A DNA stretch of 37,962 nt, from positions 1 through 37,962 of the forward strand of contig DASRFJ010000006.1 of NCBI GenBank assembly GCA_035651595.1. Direction: 5' to 3'. Made by a program: the position numbers and the translations under genes. The notes beneath the pieces are model-generated. The model made no database searches, was not told the DNA's origin, and worked only from the letters and a program-made list of their open reading frames with translations. Positions 1-7,696 of the stretch are shown one piece after another. Position 1 is the stretch's first letter, and each line of letters opens with the position of its first letter. Origin of the DNA: JAFARZ01 sp035651595 (lineage in GTDB: Bacteria > Actinomycetota > Actinomycetes > Streptosporangiales > Streptosporangiaceae).

Positions 1-876
1 ACCGGTACCGGGCGGGTTAAGCGCGGGATGGCGGAGATGCTCAAGGGCGGGGTGATCATGGATGTGGTCACGCCGGAGCAGGCGAGGGTCGCTGAGGATG
101 CGGGTGCGGTGGCGGTGATGGCGCTGGAGCGGGTGCCGGCGGATATCCGTGCGCAGGGCGGGGTGGCGCGGATGAGTGATCCGGACATGATTGACGGGAT
201 TATCGCGGCGGTGTCGATCCCGGTGATGGCTAAGTGCCGGATCGGTCATTTCGCTGAGGCGCAGGTGCTGCAGGCGATCGGGGTGGATTATGTCGATGAG
301 TCGGAGGTGCTGACTCCGGCTGATGAGGCGCATCATGTGGATAAGTGGCAGTTCGCGGTGCCGTTCGTGTGCGGGGCGACGAATCTGGGGGAGGCGCTGC
401 GGCGGATCGGTGAGGGGGCGGCGATGATCCGGTCCAAGGGTGAGGCGGGGACGGGGAATGTGGTGGAGGCGACCCGGCATATGCGGTCGATCCGGGCGGG
501 GATCGCGCGGTTGTCGTCGTTGCCGCCGGAGGAGCTGTTTACCGCGGCGAAGGAGCTGGCGGCGCCGTATGAGCTGGTTGCTGAGGTGGCTCGGGCGGGG
601 CGGTTGCCGGTGGTGCTGTTCACGGCGGGGGGTATCGCGACGCCGGCGGATGCGGCGCTGATGATGCAGCTGGGTGCGGAGGGGGTGTTCGTGGGGTCGG
701 GGATTTTCAAGTCCGGTGATCCGGCTAAGCGGGCGGCGGCGATCGTGCAGGCGACCACGTTCCATGATGATCCGGATGTGGTGGCCAAGGTGTCCCGCGG
801 TCTGGGTGAGGCGATGGTGGGCATCAACCTGGACGACCTCGCGCCGGAACAGCACTACGCCGGCCGCGGCTGGTAG
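1..876 (+). CDS. pdxS: Pyridoxal 5'-phosphate synthase lyase subunit PdxS (5'-truncated by window edge)
   Basis: PdxS condenses ribose 5-phosphate, glyceraldehyde 3-phosphate and PdxT-derived ammonia into pyridoxal 5'-phosphate, as a cytoplasmic dodecamer carrying PdxT subunits. The reading frame is open to the first base and begins TGTGRVKRGMAEML, which is internal to the family's N-terminus. About 10-15 residues, including the true start, therefore lie outside the window; the ATG at base 28 is not the start. The (beta/alpha)8-barrel signatures are intact: VMALERVPADIR, the Lys-bearing VMAKCRIGHF strand, IRSKGEAGTGN with the second active-site Lys, and the phosphate-binding LFTAGGIATPADAA. 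It is followed 7 bp later by pdxT, as expected for an operon. Codon choice is odd: up to about base 785 Asp is mostly GAT and Gly mostly GGG or GGT, and the last 30 codons switch to the C-ending pattern of the neighbours. Confidence 0.97.
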   Translation, partial: TGTGRVKRGMAEMLKGGVIMDVVTPEQARVAEDAGAVAVMALERVPADIRAQGGVARMSDPDMIDGIIAAVSIPVMAKCRIGHFAEAQVLQAIGVDYVDESEVLTPADEAHHVDKWQFAVPFVCGATNLGEALRRIGEGAAMIRSKGEAGTGNVVEATRHMRSIRAGIARLSSLPPEELFTAAKELAAPYELVAEVARAGRLPVVLFTAGGIATPADAALMMQLGAEGVFVGSGIFKSGDPAKRAAAIVQATTFHDDPDVVAKVSRGLGEAMVGINLDDLAPEQHYAGRGW

Positions 877-883
877 GCGCGGA

Positions 884-1486
884 GTGACCCAGCTCGTTAT
901 CGGCGTGCTCGCCCTCCAGGGTGACGTGCCGGAGCACGCCCGGGCGGTCACCGAGGCCGGCGCCACGGCGATCGCCGTCCGCCGTCCCGCCGAACTCGAG
1001 CGGGTCGACGGACTGATCATCCCGGGCGGCGAGTCCACCACGCTGTGGAAGCTGGCGGTGGCGTTCGACCTGTTCGATCCCATCGCCAAGCGCCTCAAGG
1101 ACGGCATGCCGGCCTTCGGCTCGTGCGCCGGGATGATCATGCTGGCCGACCGGATCTCGGACGGGATCGAAGGCCAGCAGACGTTCGGCGGGATCGACAT
1201 GACGGTGCGCAGGAACGCGTTCGGCCGCCAGGTGGACTCGTTCGAGAGCGAGGTCAACCTCGCCACCCACCCCGGCAACCCGGTACACGCCGTGTTCATC
1301 AGGGCACCCTGGGTGGAGGAGGCCGCCGGCGCGGTCACGGTTCTGGGAACTGACGGCCACACGGGTAGGATCGTCGCCGTCCGGCAAGGGCAACTGCTTG
1401 CCACAGCCTTCCACCCCGAGCTGACGCCGGACCGGCGCATCCATGAGCTTTTCCTAAGAATCGTGAAGGAGAAGGAAGCACGATGA
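884..1486 (+). CDS. pdxT: Pyridoxal 5'-phosphate synthase glutaminase subunit PdxT
   Basis: A class I glutamine amidotransferase that hydrolyses glutamine and channels ammonia to PdxS. The GTG at 884 gives a 200-residue protein starting MTQLVIGVLALQGD, which matches the family N-terminus; in-frame starts further upstream would run into pdxS and add non-homologous sequence. The triad is visible: the nucleophile Cys81 in GSCAGM and His177/Glu179 in AFHPEL. The oxyanion loop IIPGGEST is at about residues 45-52. The stop codon overlaps the yebC start by 4 bp (ATGA), so pdxS, pdxT and yebC are probably co-transcribed and translationally coupled. Confidence 0.97.
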   Translation: MTQLVIGVLALQGDVPEHARAVTEAGATAIAVRRPAELERVDGLIIPGGESTTLWKLAVAFDLFDPIAKRLKDGMPAFGSCAGMIMLADRISDGIEGQQTFGGIDMTVRRNAFGRQVDSFESEVNLATHPGNPVHAVFIRAPWVEEAAGAVTVLGTDGHTGRIVAVRQGQLLATAFHPELTPDRRIHELFLRIVKEKEAR

Positions 1487-2241
1487 GCGGCCACTCCAAG
1501 TGGGCCACCACTAAGCACAAGAAGGCAGTGGTCGACGCAAAGCGCGGCAAGCTGTTCGCCAAGCTGATCAAGAACGTTGAGGTCGCGGCGCGGACCGGCG
1601 GTGGTGACCCGACCGGCAACCCGACCCTCTACGACGCGATCCAGAAGGCGAAGAAGAACTCGGTCCCGAACGACAACATCGACCGGGCGGTCAAGCGGGG
1701 CAGCGGCCAGGAGGCCGGCGGCGCCCAGTACGAGAACATCACCTACGAGGGCTACGGGCCCGGCGGGGTGGCGGTTCTCGTGCAGTGCCTGACCGACAAC
1801 CGCAACCGGGCCGCATCCGACGTCCGGGTGGCGTTCACCCGCAACGGCGGCTCGATGGCCGACCCCGGCTCGGTGAGCTACCTGTTCCACCGCAAGGGCG
1901 TGATCATCGTCGAGAAGGGCGCCGGGCTGGGCGAGGACGACGTGCTCACCGCCGTGCTCGACTCCGGTGCCGACGTCGAGGAGGTCAACGACCTCGGTGA
2001 GACGTTCGAGGTCATCTCCGAGCCGTCCGACCTGGTCACCGCCCGCAAGGCGCTCCAGGAGAACAAGATCGACTACGAGTCCGCCGACGTCGCGTTCCTG
2101 CCCAGCGTCGAGGTCGACCTGGACGAAGACCAGGCCCGCAAGGTGTTCCGGCTGATCGAGGCGCTCGAGGACTCCGACGATGTCCAGGACGTCTACGCCA
2201 ACTACTCGGTGTCCGACGAGATCATGGAGAAGCTCGGCTGA
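1483..2241 (+). CDS. yebC: YebC/PmpR family transcriptional regulator / translation factor
   Basis: A 252-residue YebC/TACO1-family protein. It has the hallmark N-terminus MSGHSKWATTKHKKA, the central NITYEGYGPGG motif, and the DNRNRAASDVR and GVI segments of the three-domain fold. Family members have been described as DNA-binding regulators and, more recently, as factors helping ribosomes through proline stretches; which applies here cannot be read from sequence. The ATG overlaps the pdxT stop by 4 bp, with a GAAGGA-type ribosome site just upstream inside pdxT. In many actinomycetes yebC directly precedes ruvC; here two acetyltransferase genes lie between them. Confidence 0.96.
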   Translation: MSGHSKWATTKHKKAVVDAKRGKLFAKLIKNVEVAARTGGGDPTGNPTLYDAIQKAKKNSVPNDNIDRAVKRGSGQEAGGAQYENITYEGYGPGGVAVLVQCLTDNRNRAASDVRVAFTRNGGSMADPGSVSYLFHRKGVIIVEKGAGLGEDDVLTAVLDSGADVEEVNDLGETFEVISEPSDLVTARKALQENKIDYESADVAFLPSVEVDLDEDQARKVFRLIEALEDSDDVQDVYANYSVSDEIMEKLG

Positions 2242-2270
2242 GCCAGAACCGCGCGGGAGCCACCGGGAAC

Positions 2271-3497
2271 CTGACGGTCCGCCCGCTCACCCCGGACGAC
2301 GACCCCGACCAGTACGGCGATCTGTCCGTCCGCGCGTTCGGCCCGCGGGACCGTCAGCGGGCCTGGACAGTCACCCTGCCGCTGATCGAGGCCGGCCAGG
2401 CCCTCGGCGCGTTCGACGGGGCCGGCCGCCTGATCGGCACCGCGCTGTATCACGACATGCGCCAGTGGTGGCTCGGCCGAGAGATCCCGATGGCCGGCGT
2501 GGCCGGCGTGAAGGTCGCGCCCGAATACCGCGGCAAGGGCGCGGGCCGGGCGCTGATGACCGAGCTGACCACGCTGATGGCCGGCCGCGGCTACCCGCTG
2601 TCGGCGCTGTACGCGGCCACCATGCCGATCTACCGTCAGCAGGGCTGGGAACTGGCCGGCGCCAGGTACACCGCGAAGTTCCCGATCCGGTCGCTACGGG
2701 GCCTGGACGAGCCCAGCACGGACATCGAGATCCGCCGCGCGGGTCCGGCCGACGCCGCGGCGGTCATCGACGTGCTCGGCCGCGTCCACGGCCTGGCCCG
2801 GGACTGCGGCCCGATCACGTTCGCGGAGCCGGTGGTCCGCGACTGGCTCGCTAATCAGGACAGCTTCTGCTACCTGGCGGACGACGGATTCCTGCGGTAC
2901 CAGTGGCACGGCGGTGACCAGGAGCTGTACGTCGACAAGCTCGTCGCCGCCTCGGCGCGGACGACCCGCGCGCTGGTTTCGGTCCTCGCCTCGCACTCGT
3001 CGGTCGCCAGCCGGGTGCTGGCGCAGGTCTCGCCGGCCGACCAGCTCTGGTGGCTGCTGCGCGAACAGGACGGGGACATCGCCGAGCGCTACTCCTGGAT
3101 GCTGCGGATCCTGGACGCCCCGGCGGCCATCGCCGCGCGCGGCTTCCCGCCGGTCGACGTGGAGGTTCCGCTCCTTCTCCGGGGGGAGACGACCTCCCCC
3201 CGGACCCCCCTTGTTCTCCGGGGGGAGACCTCCCCCCGGACCCCCCTTGTGCTCACCGACGGTCTCTGGCAGCTCTCCGTCTCCTCTGCCGGAAAAGCCA
3301 GGCTGAGCAGAACGACATCACCGGCCCTCCCGGGCACCGTCATCGAACTGGGAGCTCGCGGTCTCGCGGCGCTCTACGCCGGCACCCCCGTCGCCACCCT
3401 CCGCCGGGCCGGCCTGGCAACCGGCGGCACTGCCGAGTCCGACGCTCTCCTTGACGCCGCCTTCGCCGCCAGCTCCTTCATGCTCGACGACTTCTGA
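2271..3497 (+). CDS. Eis-type GNAT N-acetyltransferase, first paralogue (probable CTG start)
   Basis: A protein of the Eis (enhanced intracellular survival) family: an N-terminal GNAT domain, a second GNAT-like region and a C-terminal SCP2-like domain. Family members acetylate amines, including aminoglycosides, using acetyl-CoA; the substrate here is unknown. The acetyl-CoA loop is VKVAPEYRGKGAGR. The Tyr that acts as general acid in Eis is present in MPIYRQQGWE, and the protein ends in Phe, as Eis does, whose terminal carboxylate is the catalytic base. No ATG, GTG or TTG lies in frame before 2457, yet homology to the adjacent paralogue runs back to LTVRPLTPDDD, which aligns with that protein's MEIRALRAGDD. 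A CTG at 2271 would give 408 residues against 407 for the paralogue. A CTG at 2238 overlapping the yebC stop is the alternative. A GC-rich tandem hairpin repeat is inserted in frame near residues 301-327. Confidence 0.85.
   Translation: MTVRPLTPDDDPDQYGDLSVRAFGPRDRQRAWTVTLPLIEAGQALGAFDGAGRLIGTALYHDMRQWWLGREIPMAGVAGVKVAPEYRGKGAGRALMTELTTLMAGRGYPLSALYAATMPIYRQQGWELAGARYTAKFPIRSLRGLDEPSTDIEIRRAGPADAAAVIDVLGRVHGLARDCGPITFAEPVVRDWLANQDSFCYLADDGFLRYQWHGGDQELYVDKLVAASARTTRALVSVLASHSSVASRVLAQVSPADQLWWLLREQDGDIAERYSWMLRILDAPAAIAARGFPPVDVEVPLLLRGETTSPRTPLVLRGETSPRTPLVLTDGLWQLSVSSAGKARLSRTTSPALPGTVIELGARGLAALYAGTPVATLRRAGLATGGTAESDALLDAAFAASSFMLDDF
3175..3249 (+). repeat. In-frame tandem G/C-run hairpin repeat (39 + 36 bp)
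   Basis: Two head-to-tail units each read TTCTCCGGGGGGAGAC, then CTCCCCCCGGACCCCCCTTG. The first has an extra GAC triplet, so the units are 39 and 36 bp and the frame is kept. Each unit carries perfect 11-bp arms, TCCGGGGGGAG and CTCCCCCCGGA, separated by 5 or 2 bases. The encoded peptide repeats LxLRGETxSPRTP. The neighbouring Eis paralogue lacks it. The reverse complement resembles the repeats inside the metallo-beta-lactamase gene near 16800-16930. Confidence 0.85.
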
Positions 3498-3508
3498 CGG
3501 GAGTAAAC

Positions 3509-4732
3509 GTGGAGATCAGGGCGCTGCGGGCCGGCGACGACCTGGCCGCGCAACTGGACCTGTCGGAGCGAGCGTTCGGGGTGAAGAACGCGAGCGAACG
3601 CGAGAGCTGGCGCGGGTTCATGGACATCGCGATCAGCACCGGGGCCGCGCTCGGGGTGTTCGACGACGGACGCGCGGTCGGCGGCGCCGTCTACTACGAC
3701 ATGCGCCAGTGGTGGTGCGGCCGTGCGGTGCCGATGGCCGGCGTCTCCGGCGTCAAGATCGCGCCCGAGGACCGCGGCCGCGGAATCGGCCGCCGGATGA
3801 TGACCATGCTGCTCGATGACATCGCGGCGCATGGCTACCCGCTCGCCGTGCTCTACCCGGCCACGATGCCGCTCTACCGGTCGCTTGGCTGGGAGCTGGC
3901 CGGCGGGCGGTACCTGGCGGAGGTCCCGTCGCGGTCGCTGTGGTCGCTGTTGCCGCCGGACACTGCCATCGCGGACAAGGCCGTCGCGGACGCGAGCGCT
4001 GGACGGCCGGGACGGCCGGAGCTGCGGCGCGCCGGGCCCGCCGACGCGCAGGCTGTCATCGACGTCATCGGCCGGGTGCACGAGGCGCTCCGCGACAGCG
4101 GCCCGGTGACCTGGGGCGCCGACATGACGGCGATCCACCTGGGGGAGCCGGACCGCTATCACTACCTGTGCGACGACGGCTTCGCGAGCTACTCCTGGCA
4201 GGACGGCAGCGACAAGCTGTTCGTCCGGTCCGTGCAGGGTGCCACCGCGGAAACCGTGCGCGGGCTCTGGTCGGTCATCGCCTCGCACGGAACGATGGCG
4301 GAGTCCGTGCGAGCCTGGACCGACCCGTCCGGCCCGTTGTGGTGGCTGACCGCCGAACGGGACCCGGACGTGCGCAGCCGCTCGATGTGGATGCTGCGCG
4401 TGGTCGACGCCGCGGCGGCCATCGCGGCCCGCGGATTCCCCGCCGCGGTGTCCATGCGGGCAACGTTGATCATCGACGATCAATCCCGGCCCGCCAACTC
4501 CGGTCGCTGGCTGCTGACCGTGACCGACGGCAAGGGCGAGCTGACGCCCGCCGGCACCAGCGCGGGGCACGGACTCATGCTCGGCGCGCGTGGCCTCGCG
4601 GCACTGTACGCCGGCACTCCGGTCGCGACGCTGCGGCAGGCGGGCCTGGCCGGCGGCGCGGCCGGCCCGGCCGCCGACGCCGCCCTCGACGCGGCGTTCG
4701 CCGCGACACCGTACATCCTGGACGCCTTCTAG
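3509..4732 (+). CDS. Eis-type GNAT N-acetyltransferase, second paralogue
   Basis: A 407-residue Eis-family acetyltransferase that is clearly a tandem paralogue of the gene 11 bp upstream: shared blocks include YYDMRQWW/YHDMRQWW, GARGLAALYAGTPVATLR and IAARGFP. The GTG start has a GGGAG ribosome site at the right distance. The acetyl-CoA loop is VKIAPEDRGRGIGR, the catalytic Tyr is in MPLYRSLGWE, and the protein ends ILDAF, keeping the C-terminal Phe carboxylate used by Eis. It lacks the G/C-run repeat of the first copy. Cytoplasmic; the substrate is unknown. The two copies probably form one transcript reading on from yebC. Confidence 0.9.
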   Translation: MEIRALRAGDDLAAQLDLSERAFGVKNASERESWRGFMDIAISTGAALGVFDDGRAVGGAVYYDMRQWWCGRAVPMAGVSGVKIAPEDRGRGIGRRMMTMLLDDIAAHGYPLAVLYPATMPLYRSLGWELAGGRYLAEVPSRSLWSLLPPDTAIADKAVADASAGRPGRPELRRAGPADAQAVIDVIGRVHEALRDSGPVTWGADMTAIHLGEPDRYHYLCDDGFASYSWQDGSDKLFVRSVQGATAETVRGLWSVIASHGTMAESVRAWTDPSGPLWWLTAERDPDVRSRSMWMLRVVDAAAAIAARGFPAAVSMRATLIIDDQSRPANSGRWLLTVTDGKGELTPAGTSAGHGLMLGARGLAALYAGTPVATLRQAGLAGGAAGPAADAALDAAFAATPYILDAF

Positions 4733-4790
4733 CGGACACGCCGGGCCGCGATACCCGGACTCACGGCGCTGGCCAGGTAAGTTCGGTGGG

Positions 4791-5330
4791 ATGGGCCTGA
4801 CGTATGCACGGCAACCGGTCCGGGTGCTGGGCGTCGACCCCGGGCTGACCCGGTGCGGCATCGGCGTGGTGGACGGCGTCCCCGGGCGCGCCCCCGCGCT
4901 GGTGAAGGTCGGCGTGATCAGAACTCCCGCCAGCGATGACATCGCGAGCCGGCTGCTGGCGATCGAGGTCGAGATCGAGAGCTGGCTCGACGCCTGCCGG
5001 CCGCACGCGGTAGCGGTCGAGCGGGTGTTCTCCCAGCACAACGTGCGCACGGTCATGGGCACCGCCCAGGCGGGCGCCACCGCGATCCTGGCCGCGGCCC
5101 GCCGCGGCATCCCCGTCGGCCTGCACACCCCCAGCGAGGTCAAGGCCGCCGTCACCGGAAACGGCCGCGCGGACAAGGCTCAGGTCACCACAATGGTCAG
5201 CAGGCTGCTGCGGCTGACCGATCCGCCCAAGCCAGCCGACGCCGCCGACGCGCTCGCCCTGGCGATCTGCCACCTGTGGCGGGCGGGTACCGCTAGCAGG
5301 CTGCTGGCCGCCGCAACCGCAGGAAGGTAG
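4791..5330 (+). CDS. ruvC: Crossover junction endodeoxyribonuclease RuvC
   Basis: The Holliday-junction resolvase that makes paired nicks in four-way DNA junctions in concert with RuvAB. It has 179 residues and an RNase H-like fold. The four catalytic acids are visible: Asp16 (LGVDPG), Glu77 (AVERVF), and Asp150 and Asp153 (PADAADAL). The ATG at 4791 follows AGGTAAG and GGTGGG and gives a short leader before RVLGVDPGLT; longer in-frame openings would run into the preceding gene. It is followed 10 bp later by ruvA in the usual order. Confidence 0.96.
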   Translation: MGLTYARQPVRVLGVDPGLTRCGIGVVDGVPGRAPALVKVGVIRTPASDDIASRLLAIEVEIESWLDACRPHAVAVERVFSQHNVRTVMGTAQAGATAILAAARRGIPVGLHTPSEVKAAVTGNGRADKAQVTTMVSRLLRLTDPPKPADAADALALAICHLWRAGTASRLLAAATAGR

Positions 5331-5340
5331 GTCCGCCCCC

Positions 5341-5964
5341 ATGATCGCCCACTTGCACGGCACCGTTGCCGGCATCTCCCCGGACGGAGCCATCATCGAT
5401 GTCGGCGGCGTCGGCATGCGCGTGCTGTGCACGCCCGGCACCCTGGCCGCGCTCACGCTGGGGGAGCGGGCCCAGCTGGCCACCTCCCTGTCGGTCAAGG
5501 AGGATTCCCTGACCCTCTATGGCTTCGCCACCGACGATGAACGCAACGTGTTCGAGCTGCTGCAATCCGCCAAGGGCGTGGGCGCCAGCCTGGCCCTGGC
5601 CATCCTGGCGGTGCACACCCCGGAAGCGCTGCGGCGGGCCGTCGCCACCGAGGACGTGAACGCGCTCACCCTGGTGCCGCGGATCGGCAAGAAGGGCGCC
5701 CAGCAGATCCTGCTGGACATGAAGGACCGGCTCGGGCCGCCCGGTGACGCCGGCACGGCGCTGCCCGGCAGCAGGGCGGGGCAGCAACGCGCACCGTCCT
5801 GGCGTGACCAGGTCCAGTCCGGCCTGGTGAACCTCGGCTGGCCGGTCCGCGACGCGGACCAGGCCATCGCCGCGCTCGAGGAGGACGGCACGATCGTCAC
5901 CGGCGAGCCGGTCGACATCGCCGTCGCGCTGCGCGCCGCGCTACGGAAGCTCAGCACGCGGTGA
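5341..5964 (+). CDS. ruvA: Holliday junction branch migration complex subunit RuvA
   Basis: RuvA binds the four-way junction as a tetramer and loads the RuvB motors. At 207 residues it has the family's usual length. The N-terminal OB-fold begins MIAHLHGTVAGISPDG. Two helix-hairpin-helix motifs follow (AKGVGASLALAIL and VPRIGKKGAQQILLDM), then a flexible linker around residues 130-150 and the C-terminal RuvB-binding domain (VNLGWPVRDADQAIAAL). The stop overlaps the ruvB GTG by 4 bp (GTGA). Confidence 0.97.
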   Translation: MIAHLHGTVAGISPDGAIIDVGGVGMRVLCTPGTLAALTLGERAQLATSLSVKEDSLTLYGFATDDERNVFELLQSAKGVGASLALAILAVHTPEALRRAVATEDVNALTLVPRIGKKGAQQILLDMKDRLGPPGDAGTALPGSRAGQQRAPSWRDQVQSGLVNLGWPVRDADQAIAALEEDGTIVTGEPVDIAVALRAALRKLSTR

Positions 5965-7043
5965 CCGAAAGGGACGAATCGCTCAGCGCGGCGGAGGAAG
6001 CGGAGCTTGCGGCGCGCCGGGACAAGCTGGTCTCCCCGTTGGCAGAGGCGGACGAGCGGGAGATCGAGAAGGCGCTGCGGCCCAAGCGGCTGGACGACTT
6101 CACCGGCCAGGCCAGGGTCCGTGAGCAGCTGTCGCTGCTGCTGCACAGCGCACTGCGCCGGGGCCACCCGCCGGACCACGTGCTGCTTTCCGGCCCGCCC
6201 GGGCTGGGCAAGACCACGATCGCGATGATCATCGCCGCGGAACTAGGTGCCCCGCTGCGGCTCACCAGCGGCCCGGCCATCGAGCGCTCCGGCGACCTGG
6301 CCGCCGTGCTCTCCACGCTCGGCGAGGGAGACGTAGTTTTCATCGACGAGATCCACCGGCTGGCGCGCCCCGCCGAGGAAATGCTGTACCTGGCGATGGA
6401 AGATTTCCGCGTCGACGTCATTGTCGGCAAAGGCCCGGGCGCGACCGCGATTCCGCTGGATATCGCGCCGTTTACCCTGGTGGGAGCCACTACCCGGGCC
6501 GGGCTGCTGCCGGCTCCGCTGCGGGACAGGTTCGGGTTTACCGCGCATCTCGATTTCTATCAGCCGGCGGAACTGGAAATCATCATCCGCAGATCCGCGG
6601 GCCTGCTCGGGGTGGCGCTCACCGACGAGGGCGCCACCGAGCTGGCCGGCCGGTCCAGAGGGACGCCGCGGATCGCCAACCGCCTGCTGCGCCGGGTCAG
6701 GGACTACGCCGAGGTCCGCGCCGACGGCGTGGTAACCAGGGAACTCGCGCGCACCGCCCTGGAGTTGTACGAGGTGGACGAGCATGGCCTGGACCGGCTG
6801 GACCTGGCGGTGCTTGACGCGCTTATTCGCAGGTTCGGCGGCGGGCCGGTTGGCCTTTCGACGCTGGCCGTGGCGGTTGGAGAGGAGGCGGAGACGGTCG
6901 AGGTCGTCGCCGAGCCGTTCCTGGTCCGGTGCGGCTTGCTGGCCAGGACTCCTCGTGGCCGGGTCGCCACCGCGGCGGGCTGGACCCATCTGGGCCTGCC
7001 AGCTCCCGCGGCGCTGGCAGAATCGCCAACTTTGTTCGATTAG
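5961..7043 (+). CDS. ruvB: Holliday junction branch migration ATPase RuvB
   Basis: A hexameric AAA+ motor that drives branch migration with RuvA. It has 360 residues. Walker A is GPPGLGKTT (about residues 78-86) and Walker B is VVFIDEIHRL (about 127-136). Sensor 1 and the arginine-finger region read GATTRAGLLPAPLRDRFG, and a C-terminal winged helix covers about residues 285-345. The N-terminus carries about 20 more residues (ESLSAAEEAELAARR) than short homologues, as is common in actinomycetes. The GTG start overlaps ruvA. Confidence 0.97.
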   Translation: MTERDESLSAAEEAELAARRDKLVSPLAEADEREIEKALRPKRLDDFTGQARVREQLSLLLHSALRRGHPPDHVLLSGPPGLGKTTIAMIIAAELGAPLRLTSGPAIERSGDLAAVLSTLGEGDVVFIDEIHRLARPAEEMLYLAMEDFRVDVIVGKGPGATAIPLDIAPFTLVGATTRAGLLPAPLRDRFGFTAHLDFYQPAELEIIIRRSAGLLGVALTDEGATELAGRSRGTPRIANRLLRRVRDYAEVRADGVVTRELARTALELYEVDEHGLDRLDLAVLDALIRRFGGGPVGLSTLAVAVGEEAETVEVVAEPFLVRCGLLARTPRGRVATAAGWTHLGLPAPAALAESPTLFD

Positions 7044-7081
7044 CCGGGTGTAACGATCATCAAGCAAAACGTCGTAGCCTG

Positions 7082-7110
7082 TTGGTGCGCGGACAAAGCG
7101 CGGCTAAACT
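7082..7110 (+). promoter_or_regulatory. Candidate housekeeping promoter for yajC-secDF
   Basis: In the 146-bp gap after ruvB there is TTGGTG, 17 bp, then TAAACT, a fair match to the primary-sigma -35/-10 pattern and placed 80 bp before the yajC start. The gap shows no other clear structure. This is pattern matching only. Confidence 0.4.
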
Positions 7111-7189
7111 TCGGCAGTTGGTCAATGGCTACCCGTCCCCGCGGGTGAGCGGACCATGCAGATAGCCCTACTGGAAGGATGCCCCGATC

Positions 7190-7645
7190 ATGGGGAATAT
7201 CGCAGCCGCCGTGGCGGCATCGAAATCATCAGGTAGCAGTTCGATCACGTTCCTGATCGTGATCGTGCTGCTCTTCGGAGCCCTTTACTTCCTGATGATC
7301 AAGCCCCAGCGGCGCCGCCAGCAGCAGGCCATGCAGCAGCAGCGCACGGTTCAGCCGGGCGCCCAGGTCCGGACCACGGCCGGGATGTACGCCACGGTGG
7401 TCTCTACCGACGGCGACGACGTCGTGCTCGAGGTCGCGCCGGGGGTCGAGGTCCGCTACATGAAGCGGGCCATCATGGAGGTCATCAGCCCCGGCGACGA
7501 GCCGGTGGCGGAGGAGCCGATGGACTCGGAGTACGCAACCGATGACGTGGGGTCATCTCACGACGCCGAGCCCGCCGAGCCGATGGATGACGACCACGCG
7601 AGCTCGAACGGAACCAAGGCCAAGTCAGACACGGACGTGTTCTGA
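7190..7645 (+). CDS. yajC: Preprotein translocase subunit YajC
   Basis: A small membrane protein that associates with SecDF at the Sec translocon. Of its 151 residues, one transmembrane helix spans about 19-37 (ITFLIVIVLLFGALYF). The conserved MIKPQRRRQQQ follows, then the cytoplasmic core with VRTTAGMYATVVS and VEVRYMKRAI. The tail from about residue 100 is acidic and low in complexity, and is not conserved in the family. A GGAAGGA ribosome site sits 10 bases before the ATG. secD follows 51 bp later. Confidence 0.93.
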   Translation: MGNIAAAVAASKSSGSSSITFLIVIVLLFGALYFLMIKPQRRRQQQAMQQQRTVQPGAQVRTTAGMYATVVSTDGDDVVLEVAPGVEVRYMKRAIMEVISPGDEPVAEEPMDSEYATDDVGSSHDAEPAEPMDDDHASSNGTKAKSDTDVF

Positions 7646-7696
7646 CCCGTAATGTGCGACCACTTCCCCGACCACCCGTAGACAGGCGTTAGACAA

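Noticed and set aside
28..876. A full-length pdxS starting at the ATG of base 28
   Set aside because: The frame is open upstream and encodes the conserved TGTGRVKRG that precedes this Met in the family, so the gene is cut by the window edge.
3175..3249. The short tandem repeats as a CRISPR array
   Set aside because: Only two units with no spacers, read through in frame inside a gene; no cas genes in the window.
3374..5176. A 600-codon open frame on the minus strand
   Set aside because: Covers the second Eis gene and ruvC in antisense; both are well supported on the plus strand.
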